From Desulfoprunum benzoelyticum (GTDB lineage Bacteria; Desulfobacterota; Desulfobulbia; Desulfobulbales; Desulfocapsaceae): a DNA stretch of 64,000 nt. The notes under the pieces were generated by a model. That model did no database searches. It was not told where the DNA came from and saw nothing but the letters and a program-made list of their open reading frames with translations. Shown in pieces: positions 15,930-26,513 of the stretch. The stretch covers positions 186,001 to 250,000 of the forward strand of contig NZ_JACHEO010000003.1 of the NCBI RefSeq assembly GCF_014201505.1, in the 5' to 3' direction. Position numbers and translations under genes: made by a program. The first letter of the stretch is position 1. Each line of letters opens with the position of its first letter.

Positions 15930-17390
15930 TTACTGTTTGTTCGGCATGATCAGCGAATCCGCGACCAGCTCCCAGATGTACTTGACCTCGATGCCGAGAT
16001 CGTACTCCTTGTTCAGTGACTTCATGATCTGGTCACGGCAGTTGTGACACGGGGCGATGACCAGATGTGCGCCCGATTCAGAGATCTGCCGGGCCTTGGT
16101 TCGACCGTAGTAGACCCGTTCGGCGCTGAACGGCATCGCCCAGGCGCCGCCGCCGGCGCCGCAGCAGTAGGCCTCCATCCGGTTCGGATACATCTCGCGC
16201 AGATCGGGGCAGCAGGCCCGGGAGATATCCCGGCCTTCCTCGAAAAATGCCTGACCGAAGGCCCTGAAGGATTTGCGGCCATAGTTGCAGGGATCATGAA
16301 AAACGGCGGGCATGGTGTGGATGGTGTTATCCAACTGGATCTTCCCTGCCCTGATGTATTCCATCAACAGTTCGAAAACCGAGACGATCTTGAACTCGTT
16401 GAAGACTTCCGGGAACCACCTGTTCAACCCGGACCGGGTTGCAAAGTAGGCGTGGCCTCATTCGGGGAGGAGGAGAACCTTGCAGTTCAACCTCCGCATG
16501 TTGTCGACGATCCGGCCGACAATGACCTTCATCGCCGCGTCGTCACCGGAGAACAGACCCCAGTTGACGCCTTCCCAGTTCTCCGAGGCGATGGTCCAGG
16601 ACTCACCGGCGGCGTGGAAGATCTTCCACCAGAACTTCATGTCGTCCGGCTCGCCGTAGGGCTCCTTGGAGTTGATGGTGACGAGCACCCTGGCGCCGTG
16701 GACATCGATCGGGGTGACAAAGCCGGGGCAGCTGTCGGCGGCCAGTTCCTCACCCAGTTCCTGGCACAGGAAGACGAAGTCGTCCTTGGGGATGCCGAGA
16801 TTGTTGCCGCGCTCGAGGCACATCACGACCCCCTTGTGGATCGGGCCGGGAACCTTGTCGCGGTCGCGGAGACCGCGAAGCCTGCGCATCAGGGCGACGA
16901 TCTGGATGTTGGCGGGGCAGGAGGCCTCGCATTTGCCGCACATCGTGCATTTCCACGGCCACTGACTGGCAACCAGTTCCTGGTCCATGCCGAGGACCGC
17001 CATGCGCACGATCTTGCGGGGATCGAGGCCGTCGACACCGGCAATCGGACAGGCGCTGGCGCAGGTGCCGCAGGTCAGACAGGCATCGGCCCAGCTCGGG
17101 TCGACGGCGATCTCGCTGTGATGCCCATCCAGATCCAACGCTGGAATCTCCTGCTCGGCCCTGGCCTCCATCGTCTTGACGGTGGTGAGATCAACATGGC
17201 TGTCCGGGCGGATATGCGGCTCACGGCCGAACTTCTGACAGAGGACCTGATAATCGTTGAACTTCATCAGATACTTGCGCCCGGGACCCTCCTTGGCGGG
17301 AAGCGTCCCGGCGGCGATCCAGTTGCGTATGGTGTTCCGGTGAACACCAAACTCCTCTGCCATTTCGCTGACTCTAAATTCATACATCAT
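15930..17390 (-). CDS. HTH domain fused to HdrD-like CCG Fe-S reductase, selenoprotein
   Basis: This 486-residue fusion has a MerR/excisionase-type helix-turn-helix at about residues 6-55 (VSEMAEEFGVHRNTIRNWIA then PAKEGPGRKYLMKFNDY). Two [4Fe-4S] motifs follow (CLTCGTCASACP at 104-115, CTMCGKCEASCP at 148-159), then two CCG domains as in HdrD/GlpC. In the first CCG domain a UGA at codon 311 (16460-16458) gives LLPE-U-GHAY, where the family has PECGHAY. The second CCG domain is normal (DPCNYGRKS, EAYCCGAGGGAW, APCHNCRDQI). CCG domains reduce disulfides at a non-cubane [4Fe-4S] cluster, so this is the likely disulfide-reducing end of the complex. AGGTGA precedes tandem ATG codons at 17390/17387. 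The HTH suggests DNA or partner binding and is odd for such an enzyme. Confidence 0.88.
16425..16441 (-). promoter_or_regulatory. SECIS hairpin of the HdrD-like gene
   Basis: CAACCC pairs with GGGUUG around the loop GGUCC, starting 23 bases after the UGA. The stem is perfect, and the loop carries the GGU apex seen in hdrA. Confidence 0.8.
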
Positions 17391-17410
17391 ACACGGTCAC
17401 CTCATTGAGC

Positions 17411-17896
17411 TTATTCAGAAAGAATGTGTAACACCTTCTCACATGCCACAGAGACGGCAGCAGACATTGCCGGCGACAGTCCCGGGGTTATTTCATCGGG
17501 AATGGTCTCGACCTGGGCGGCCAGGATAACGACGCGCACACCGGTATGCTGTTCCAGTTCGACCAGCAGGTTGACGGTGGGAAATTGATGGAGGGAAAAA
17601 TCGTGAATTTTCTTCGGGGGAATTGCCGAAGTATCCATAAGAAAGACATCGCCGGGCTCGCGGTCGGGAAAATCAACCGCGTCGAGGACGATGATCCGGT
17701 CAGGCCGGCCCTCTGCCGTCAGGATATAATCAAAAAGATACTCACGGATGCCGGTGCCGGCATCGATCGCCTCCACCCCTGCCGGCAATTGATAGCGGGA
17801 GTTGAGGGCGTCGACGACTGCCGGACCGTAGCCGTCATCACCCATGACGACGTTGCCGCAACCGAAGACCACAGTCGAGATATTTTCTTGTGCCAT
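17411..17896 (-). CDS. Hydrogenase maturation protease (HycI/FrhD family)
   Basis: This 161-residue protein is the endopeptidase that clips the C-terminal peptide of the hydrogenase large subunit after nickel insertion. The family signature appears as VVFGCGNVVMGDDGYGPAVV near the N-terminus (GxGN...DDG), with IEAIDAGTG and RIIVLDAVDF providing further acidic nickel-sensing residues. It is the first gene of the operon and lies 20 bases before the HTH-HdrD gene. Its likely substrate is MvhA, which has a 25-residue tail after its last metal-ligand histidine. I chose the ATG at 17896; an AAGAGG lies rather far upstream, so the start is less certain than the identity. A start at 17959 would add 21 residues of no family likeness. 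Confidence 0.88.
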   Translation of the reverse strand: MAQENISTVVFGCGNVVMGDDGYGPAVVDALNSRYQLPAGVEAIDAGTGIREYLFDYILTAEGRPDRIIVLDAVDFPDREPGDVFLMDTSAIPPKKIHDFSLHQFPTVNLLVELEQHTGVRVVILAAQVETIPDEITPGLSPAMSAAVSVACEKVLHILSE

Positions 17897-17949
17897 TGTG
17901 CAAACAGTGCCTCTTGTTAATTTTAATGCGACGTTACCATTGCCCCGGA

Positions 17950-18037
17950 TCAATATCAAGAGAAATTATCAATAATGATCTGAGCCATTTAATTTATTGA
18001 TATCGACATCTGCATTTGCCTTGAAACTTGATATCAA
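17950..18037. promoter_or_regulatory. Three TTGATAT palindromic boxes upstream of the hydrogenase operon
   Basis: Boxes of the form TTGATATYRA occur at 17950-17959 (read on minus), 17997-18006 and 18028-18037. The last is a perfect 10-bp palindrome, TTGATATCAA. They stand just upstream of the first operon gene, whose start is at 17896. On the minus strand TTGATA (17958-17953) is 17 bases from a weak TAACGT, a possible promoter overlapping one box. Spacing between box centres is 47 and 31 bases. They may bind the operon's regulator. Confidence 0.45.
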
Positions 18038-18354
18038 CCTGGAATCACGACAAAAAAAGAAAGAAAGCCTCGCATCCACCATCCCCGGCAGCCCCTCGAC
18101 CCGTCGGCGAACGTCCACCGTCAGGAAGATTAACCATCAGACAATTCAGCCAGTTACCTGTTAATCCGGTTAGACATGCGGGAATTTCGAGTGATCCGGG
18201 AAGAAACCCGGCACGACGAGAGGAAAGAAACCGGCGGCACGACCTGTCGGGATGACAGGCGCCACCCCCTGAGGCGGGTGCTTGACCGTGAAGGACAAGG
18301 TGCGGCGATGACGAACCGGATGACGAGGCTGGTTCGCCCCGCCGGCGACCGGCG
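18038..18354. other. Intergenic stretch with no gene seen
   Basis: This is 317 bases between the hydrogenase operon and galE. A run of A-rich sequence at 18050-18066 would be a T-rich tract on the minus strand, but no hairpin precedes it. I find no coding frame or known RNA. Confidence 0.45.
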
Positions 18355-19371
18355 TCAGCGATAGCCGGAGGGGTTGGCGATCTGCCAGCGCCAGGCGTCC
18401 TCGCACATCTGCCGGACGTCCCGTTCCGCCTTCCATCCCAGCTCTTCCGCCGCCCTGGCCTGATCGGCGTAGCAGATCGCGACATCCCCGGCCCGGCGGG
18501 GGGCGAGGCGGTAGGGGATTTTCCGGCCGCTGGCCCCCTCGAAGGCGGCGATCATTTCGAGAACGCTGCAACCGCGGCCGGTGCCGAGATTGTAGATCGC
18601 GACCCCGGGTCGCTGCCGGAGGCGGAGCAGGGCCTTTTCATGGCCCAGGGCGAGATCGACGACATGGATATAATCGCGAACCCCGGTGCCGTCCGGGGTG
18701 GGATAGTCGTCGCCGAACACCGACAGGCACTCCAGTTGCCCGACGGCGACCTGGGCGATGTAGGGCATCAGGTTGTTGGGGATGCCGAGCGGGTCTTCGC
18801 CGATCCGCCCGCTGGCATGGGCACCGACCGGATTGAAATAGCGGAGCAGAATGACGTTCCAGAGAGGGTCGGCGATGTGGAGATCGCGCAGGATCTCTTC
18901 GATCATCAACTTGGTGCGGCCGTAAGGGTTGGTGCAGGAGAGGGGAAAGTCCTCGGTGATCGGCACGGTGGCCGGATTGCCGTAGACGGTCGCCGACGAG
19001 CTGAAGACGATGTCCCTGACCCCGTGGGCGGCCATGACCTCGCACAGCACCAGGGTGCCGCCGAGGTTGTTGCGGTAATAGCGCAGCGGGGCGCCGACCG
19101 ATTCGCCAACCGCCTTCAGTCCGGCGAAGTGGATCACCGCGTCAAACGGCGTCGGGGTGCCGCGAAAGACGGCATCGATCGCCTCCTTGTCGCAGAGATC
19201 GGCGCGGTGGAAGACCAGGTCCCGGCCGCTCAGTTCCATGACCCGCCGCAGTGATTCCTCGCTGGCGTTGCAGAGATTGTCGATCACCGTCACCTGATAC
19301 CCGGCCTGCAGCAATGCGAGACAGGTATGGCTGCCGATGTACCCTGCCCCTCCGGTCACCAAGATATGCAT
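18355..19371 (-). CDS. galE: UDP-glucose 4-epimerase
   Basis: This 338-residue cytoplasmic enzyme interconverts UDP-glucose and UDP-galactose with bound NAD, feeding lipopolysaccharide and polysaccharide synthesis. It has the Rossmann motif [11 protein letters not shown] at the N-terminus, the catalytic triad elements FSSSATVYG and YGRTK (Tyr-xxx-Lys), and substrate-binding [25 protein letters not shown] sequence ([16 protein letters not shown]) completes the signature. The length matches the family. The ATG at 19371 follows GGGGGGAA; the frame is open upstream to 19677, but the extension is not family-like. It diverges from ligA and stands alone. Confidence 0.94.
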   Translation of the reverse strand: MHILVTGGAGYIGSHTCLALLQAGYQVTVIDNLCNASEESLRRVMELSGRDLVFHRADLCDKEAIDAVFRGTPTPFDAVIHFAGLKAVGESVGAPLRYYRNNLGGTLVLCEVMAAHGVRDIVFSSSATVYGNPATVPITEDFPLSCTNPYGRTKLMIEEILRDLHIADPLWNVILLRYFNPVGAHASGRIGEDPLGIPNNLMPYIAQVAVGQLECLSVFGDDYPTPDGTGVRDYIHVVDLALGHEKALLRLRQRPGVAIYNLGTGRGCSVLEMIAAFEGASGRKIPYRLAPRRAGDVAICYADQARAAEELGWKAERDVRQMCEDAWRWQIANPSGYR

Positions 19372-21695
<2,324 letters not shown>

Positions 21696-21804
21696 ATCGA
21701 TCCCCGAGATTCGTCTCAGCGCGGGATAAAGAGCGGGGCTCGGCATTTCCCAGCAGATGACAGTGAAAAATTCTGCAGGCCAGCTCCTATGAAAGCCTGA
21801 TCCT

Positions 21805-22134
21805 GTGCTCGACCTGGGCAGAAATCTCCACGCCAAAGGCGGCAACCTCTACCTTTACGACGTCAAGGAGGGGGCCTGCGATCACTTCATGTTTTTCGAA
21901 TATCTCCTTGAAATCGGAGCCGAAAACATCTATGAATCAAAGGCTGGGGCCATTGCCGGGATTTTCGGCGCCCTCGACAGGGATACCTGCCGGCGCTGCC
22001 GGGCCAGGATCTTCGAGGAGTGCGCAACCGTCCCCCCTGCCTCGGAGGTATCGACAAATACCGTTCCGGGATCATTGCCGTCGTACGCTGTGGCAGAGCT
22101 CATCCCCGGCCAACGAACAACGGAAAAGGCATGA
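21805..22134 (+). pseudogene. Remnant of a SulP-family transporter (C-terminal part of STAS domain)
   Basis: A 109-codon frame from a GTG reads GGNLYLYDVKEGACDHFMFF, then [20 protein letters not shown] and [14 protein letters not shown]. This is the end of a STAS domain plus the Cys-rich tail (xICxxCxARIFxEC) of SulP-type anion transporters fused to STAS. All membrane helices and the first half of the STAS fold are missing. An in-frame stop lies at 21790-21792, just upstream. The sequence after the tail ([13 protein letters not shown] onward) is unlike the family. It ends with an ATGA overlap at the threonine aldolase start. A short expressed protein cannot be excluded, but a decayed gene fits best. 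Confidence 0.6.
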
Positions 22135-23153
22135 AGATCATTGATTTACGCAGTGATACCGTGACCAGGCCGACCCCGGCGATGCGCCGGGTGATGGCCG
22201 CCGCCGAGGTCGGCGACGACGTCTACGGCGACGACCCGACCGTCAACCGGCTCGAGGCAACCGCCGCCGACCGCCTCGGTTTCGAGGCCGCCCTCTTCAC
22301 CTGCAGCGGCACCCAGGCCAACCTTCTCAGCATCATGACCCACTGCGCCAGGGGCGAGGAGTATATCGTCGGCCAGCAGGCCCATACCTATAAATATGAA
22401 GGCGGCGGCGCCGCCGTGCTGGGCAGCATCCAGCCGCAGCCGCTGGATCTCGAGGCTGACGGGACGCTCGATCTGAAACGGGTGGCCAGGGCGATCAAGC
22501 CCGATGACTTCCACTTCGCCCGGACCCGACTGCTGTGTCTGGAAAATACCCAGGGCGGCAAGGTCCTGCCCCCCGACTATCTGCAGAAGGCCGGCGAATT
22601 TGCCAGGGAAAGGAAACTGCGACTGCACCTCGACGGCGCCCGCATCTTCAACGCGGCGGTCAAACTGGGGATGGATGTACAAGAATTAACGGCACCTTTC
22701 GATTCGGTGTCGGTCTGTCTGTCGAAGGGCCTGGGCGCCCCCGTCGGCTCGCTGGTCTGCGGCGATCGGGAGTTCATCAAAGAGGCGCGGCGATGGCGCA
22801 AGGTCTGCGGCGGCGGCATGCGGCAGGCCGGAATCCTGGCGGCGGCGGGACTGCACGCCCTCGCCCACCATATCGACAGGCTGGCCGATGACCATGACAA
22901 CGCCGGCCGGCTGGCCAGGGGATTGCAGAAGTTTGAGGCGTTACAAGTAGATCCGGCCACGGTGCAGACCAACATGGTCTTTGCCGGCATCGAGGCCGAT
23001 CTCTGTCAAAAACTGGCCGACGACCTGCAGGCCGAAGGGATTCTCATCAGCCCCGGCAACCCGCTCCGGCTGGTGACCCATCTCGATGTCAACCGTCGCG
23101 ACATCGGTCGTGTACTCAAGGCCGTCGGCGCCTTCTTCCACCGACAGACCTGA
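22131..23153 (+). CDS. ltaE: Low-specificity L-threonine aldolase
   Basis: This 340-residue PLP enzyme cleaves L-threonine or allo-threonine to glycine and acetaldehyde. It opens with [17 protein letters not shown], the family hallmark. [11 protein letters not shown] forms the PLP phosphate site, [12 protein letters not shown] supplies the cofactor Asp, and [14 protein letters not shown] carries the PLP lysine. The ATG at 22131 has GGAAAAG upstream and overlaps by four bases (ATGA) the end of the SulP remnant frame. Cytoplasmic; length is typical. Confidence 0.94.
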   Translation: MKIIDLRSDTVTRPTPAMRRVMAAAEVGDDVYGDDPTVNRLEATAADRLGFEAALFTCSGTQANLLSIMTHCARGEEYIVGQQAHTYKYEGGGAAVLGSIQPQPLDLEADGTLDLKRVARAIKPDDFHFARTRLLCLENTQGGKVLPPDYLQKAGEFARERKLRLHLDGARIFNAAVKLGMDVQELTAPFDSVSVCLSKGLGAPVGSLVCGDREFIKEARRWRKVCGGGMRQAGILAAAGLHALAHHIDRLADDHDNAGRLARGLQKFEALQVDPATVQTNMVFAGIEADLCQKLADDLQAEGILISPGNPLRLVTHLDVNRRDIGRVLKAVGAFFHRQT

Positions 23154-23257
23154 AACAGGTCGAAGCCGCCGGACGCAGAGACGAAGGCCTTCAGCCGAAA
23201 ATTTCCCATCAATGCGCACATCCCCCTTCCAGCGGGAGAGGTGCGCAGGGATGTTTT

Positions 23258-23461
23258 TTATCTCACTTTCTTGACGTTTGCTGCAGCCGGTCCTTTCGCC
23301 CCGGAAACAATGTCAAATGTCACCCGGGCACCTTCCTCAAGCGACTTGAACCCGTCTCCCTGGATTGCCGAATGGTGGACGAAAACGTCGTTGCCGCCAT
23401 CCTGAGCGATAAAACCAAAGCCTTTTGCATCATTAAACCACTTCACTGTTCCTTCAGCCAT
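23258..23461 (-). CDS. Cold-shock domain protein (CspA family)
   Basis: This is a 67-residue single-domain nucleic-acid chaperone that binds single-stranded RNA and DNA. The motifs [15 protein letters not shown] (RNP1) and [10 protein letters not shown] (RNP2) are exact. It lies 113 bases downstream of the DEAD-box helicase gene on the same strand, and the RRM protein gene lies beyond that, so three RNA-remodelling proteins are grouped. Expression on cold shift is probable from the family but not shown by the sequence. Confidence 0.95.
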   Translation of the reverse strand: MAEGTVKWFNDAKGFGFIAQDGGNDVFVHHSAIQGDGFKSLEEGARVTFDIVSGAKGPAAANVKKVR

Positions 23462-23574
23462 TGTACTGCTCCCTTGTACTCGGTCACTCTGTGACCTCTT
23501 TGTTCTCAAACCGGCCGATCTTCGATCTTCCGGCAAGCCGCCCGGAACGCCCGGGCAGCCATCTCTCCCGGCGA

Positions 23575-24810
23575 TTACAGGCCGAAATCAAACGATCTCG
23601 CCCGTCCCCGCCTGGTTTTTCCCCGCGTATCGCCACCGCTGACCGGGCCGACCGGGGATACCTTTTTCACTGCCTCGACCGCAACCGCCGGTTGTCGGCT
23701 CGGACGCGCAACCTTCTTGATCGATACCGCGGTGCCAAGCGTCTTCTGGATCTGCCTCACCAACTGGGTGTCGTCACCGGTGGCGAAGGTGAACGCATCG
23801 CCGACGCAGGTGGCCCGACCGGTTCGGCCGGTCCGGTGGGTGTAGGCCTCGAAGGTGTCCGGCATATCGAAATTGATCACATGCGATAGCCCGGACACAT
23901 CGATCCCTCTGGCGGCAATATCGGTGGCAACCATGATGGTGTAGGTTCCCCGCTTGAACCCTTCCAGGGCCTGCTGCCGTTTCGGCTGCGACATGTTCCC
24001 CTGCAGGGCGGTGGCCTTGAATCCGGCCTTGTCGAGGACCTGGGCCAGGCTCCGGGCCTTGTGCTTGGTCCTGGTGAAGACCAGGGCGTTACGGATATCG
24101 GGCTGGAGAAGAATCTCCTGCAGCAGGGCGGACTTGCCGGCCTGCTCGACCTGATAGATCGAGTGGCTGACCGTGTCGATCGGCCGCTGGTGATCAATCT
24201 GCACCGTTACGGCGTCGGCAAGGATGTCCTCGACCAGATGGCGCACCTCGCGGGGCATGGTGGCCGAAAAGACCAGGGTCTGCCGTTGCTGCGGCGTCTG
24301 CTTGATTATCCGGCGGATATCCGGCAGAAATCCCTTGTCGAACATGTGATCGGCCTCGTCAAGGACCAGCATCTCGACATGGCGCAGATCGACGGCCCTA
24401 TCCTGCAGGTGGTCGAGGAGCCGGCCGGGACAGGCGACGATGATCTCCACGCCTTCCCGCAATTTCCGTGCCTGCACGGATTTGCTGACACCGCCGTAGA
24501 TGACGGTGCTGCGAATCCTTGTCCCCGCCGCCATCCGCGCGAAGTACTCGTGAATCTGCTCGGCCAGTTCACGGGTCGGAGCGATTACCAGGGCCTGGAC
24601 TCCTTTCTTAGGATGCTGAAGACAACGCTGCAGGATCGGCAGAACAAAGGCTGCCGTCTTGCCGGTGCCGGTCTGGGCCAGGCCCAGGACGTCACGCCCG
24701 GCGAGAACGGGGGGAATGGCCTGCTGTTGAATCGGGGTCGGACTGGTGTAACCGCTGGACTTGACGGCGGCAGTGATGTGGGGGTGAAACTGAAAGACAG
24801 AAAAACTCAT
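23575..24810 (-). CDS. rhlE: DEAD-box RNA helicase, RhlE-like
   Basis: This 411-residue ATP-dependent RNA helicase unwinds short RNA duplexes, for example in ribosome assembly or mRNA decay. All motifs are visible: Q motif ([11 protein letters not shown]), Walker A ([11 protein letters not shown]), [21 protein letters not shown] (DEAD), [18 protein letters not shown] and HRTGRTGRA. The short basic tail ([12 protein letters not shown]) favours the RhlE subgroup. The SD sequence CAGGAG lies directly next to a stable leader hairpin at 24822-24838, so translation could respond to temperature or to helicase level. Neighbours are a Csp protein gene downstream and an RRM protein gene upstream. Confidence 0.93.
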   Translation of the reverse strand: MSFSVFQFHPHITAAVKSSGYTSPTPIQQQAIPPVLAGRDVLGLAQTGTGKTAAFVLPILQRCLQHPKKGVQALVIAPTRELAEQIHEYFARMAAGTRIRSTVIYGGVSKSVQARKLREGVEIIVACPGRLLDHLQDRAVDLRHVEMLVLDEADHMFDKGFLPDIRRIIKQTPQQRQTLVFSATMPREVRHLVEDILADAVTVQIDHQRPIDTVSHSIYQVEQAGKSALLQEILLQPDIRNALVFTRTKHKARSLAQVLDKAGFKATALQGNMSQPKRQQALEGFKRGTYTIMVATDIAARGIDVSGLSHVINFDMPDTFEAYTHRTGRTGRATCVGDAFTFATGDDTQLVRQIQKTLGTAVSIKKVARPSRQPAVAVEAVKKVSPVGPVSGGDTRGKTRRGRARSFDFGL

Positions 24811-24821
24811 TCAAACTCCTG

Positions 24822-24882
24822 GCACCTTTTCAAGGTGCTGTATATATGCTTTTCCCGCTTCCATCCCGAATGGAAGGAAAAG
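24822..24882 (-). promoter_or_regulatory. Two leader hairpins before the helicase gene
   Basis: In the minus-strand mRNA, a two-part stem (24882-24849: CTTTTCC, TTCCAT, loop TCGGG, ATGGAA, then GGAAAAG) is followed by GCACCTT-GAA-AAGGTGC (24838-24822). The second ends one base before the Shine-Dalgarno CAGGAG. Such a placement is suited to translational control. Confidence 0.55.
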
Positions 24883-25026
24883 GGACGCCATCTCATTCTC
24901 AATAATTGAAAACGAAAAATGTCTTCAGCACATTCGATCGTCAACGGGGAAGCGGGACATCCGTTCTGCATTGAAATCCGTGCCGATGGCAGATGGTTGC
25001 GTGGTAAAGGGGACAAGCGCCGCGGA

Positions 25027-25290
25027 TCAGAATCGCCGCCCTTTTTTCTTGGGGGGCTTGGCCTCGTTGCAGACGAGGGTCCGATGTTTATAGACCTTGC
25101 CGTTGAGATCCTCCATAGCCTTATGTCCTTCTGATCTGGTCGACATCTCGACAAATGCAAAACCCTTGGAACGACCGGAAAAATGATCGGTAACCAGATT
25201 GGCGGCAACGACGCTGCCATAGGTTCCGAAAAGGGTCACAAGTTCCGGTTCGGTGATATCGAAGGGAAGACTACCGACAAAAAGTTTCAT
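25027..25290 (-). CDS. RRM-type RNA-binding protein
   Basis: This 87-residue protein consists of one RNA recognition motif. RNP2 is KLFVGSLPF and RNP1 is SKGFAFVEM, both canonical. A basic tail (KPPKKKGRRF) probably adds RNA affinity. Such glycine-poor single-RRM proteins are widespread in cyanobacteria and delta-proteobacteria and are often cold-induced. A GGAGATC lies close upstream of the ATG. It stands 216 bases upstream of the helicase gene on the same strand. Confidence 0.93.
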   Translation of the reverse strand: MKLFVGSLPFDITEPELVTLFGTYGSVVAANLVTDHFSGRSKGFAFVEMSTRSEGHKAMEDLNGKVYKHRTLVCNEAKPPKKKGRRF

Positions 25291-25514
25291 ACTGGATCTC
25301 CTTTAACGTAGTCAGCAGAAACTTTGGCGGCATCAGGCGGTGCGATAGTAAGACACTGCTGGAGGCGGGAAAGTGTATGCTCAAAATAATTGTAAGATTG
25401 TCATCTTAAAAGGATCCATCAATTAATGCAAGACAATTCGGCAGCCGAGGTTAACACAGACTGCTGGCGAGATCTCCACCCAATCCCTGCCGCGGTCTCC
25501 AGGAGGAATGGTGA

Positions 25515-26447
25515 TCATTTCACAGCGAACAACCGCAGGAACGACGGAGGAACAGCACTCTCAAACCGACAGGGGACATTGTCGACGGGATGGATAAAGG
25601 CCAGGACCTGGGCATGCAGAGCGAGGCGCTTGATGGGATTGCTGATCGCCCCGTATTTCTTGTCTCCCACGACCGGATGACCGATATCCTGGAGGTGGAC
25701 CCGGATCTGGTGCTTGCGCCCGGTCTCGAGGGAAAGGCTGAGCAGCGAATAATCGCGATTGCCCTTGATCGTCCGGTAATGGGTGACCGCCCTCTTCCCC
25801 TGGTCCGGCTTCCGGCTCGAATACACCTTGAATGCGGCACTTTCCGTCAGCCAGGAGGTCACCGTCCCCGCCGCTGGTTCCACCTGGCCCTCCACCACCG
25901 CCACGTAGGTGCGCTCGGTGATCGTCGACATCCAGGTCTCCTGGATCCTGTCCCGGATGCCCTCGTTTTTGGCGAAGAGCAGCAGCCCCGAGGTTTCCCG
26001 GTCGATGCGGTGGACGATGAAGATCTTGGCGGCGGGGTCCCGCTCTTTGACGTAATCGCTGAGGATGCTGTAGGCCGTCCGCCGTTTTTCCGTTTCGGTG
26101 GCAACGGTCAGCAGCGCCGCCGGCTTGTCGATGACAATCAGATCGCGATCCTCGAAGACGATTCGTATCCCGTGGTAGAGCCGGTTGAAGGGGATTTTTT
26201 CCCACCGTACCCTGATCTGCTGGCCCGGATGCAGGGGATGATCGAACTGCGTGACGACCTTGCCGTCCACCGAGACCTGCCTGTCGCGCAGGACGGCCTT
26301 GATGGTGTTGCGGCGCTTCGCCGGAACGCTGTCGACCAGGTATTTCAACAACTCCGTTTCACCCTTGACGACCAGGACAAGTTCTTCTCTGTCTTTCAAG
26401 CTATCAATACGATGTCGATTTCTCGGTTTTTTTTTCATCACGTCCAT
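25515..26447 (-). CDS. RluA-family pseudouridine synthase
   Basis: This 310-residue protein isomerises uridine to pseudouridine in rRNA or tRNA. An S4-like RNA-binding segment lies at about residues 30-85 (TELLKYLVDSVPAKRRNTIK). The catalytic motif is VHRIDRETSGLLLFAK, with the aspartate of HRID as nucleophile, followed by ETGRKHQIRVHLQDIGHPVVGD. It is closest to the RluD/RluC type, but the target uridine cannot be told. The start may be the ATG at 26447 or the one three codons later (26438); neither has a strong SD sequence. Confidence 0.9.
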   Translation of the reverse strand: MDVMKKKPRNRHRIDSLKDREELVLVVKGETELLKYLVDSVPAKRRNTIKAVLRDRQVSVDGKVVTQFDHPLHPGQQIRVRWEKIPFNRLYHGIRIVFEDRDLIVIDKPAALLTVATETEKRRTAYSILSDYVKERDPAAKIFIVHRIDRETSGLLLFAKNEGIRDRIQETWMSTITERTYVAVVEGQVEPAAGTVTSWLTESAAFKVYSSRKPDQGKRAVTHYRTIKGNRDYSLLSLSLETGRKHQIRVHLQDIGHPVVGDKKYGAISNPIKRLALHAQVLAFIHPVDNVPCRFESAVPPSFLRLFAVK

Positions 26448-26513
26448 GGGGTGGCTTGAAGGGGAGCGACGGCGAGGCGTCCGCTGGCGGCATCACCGTT
26501 TTGATGCGGTGTT

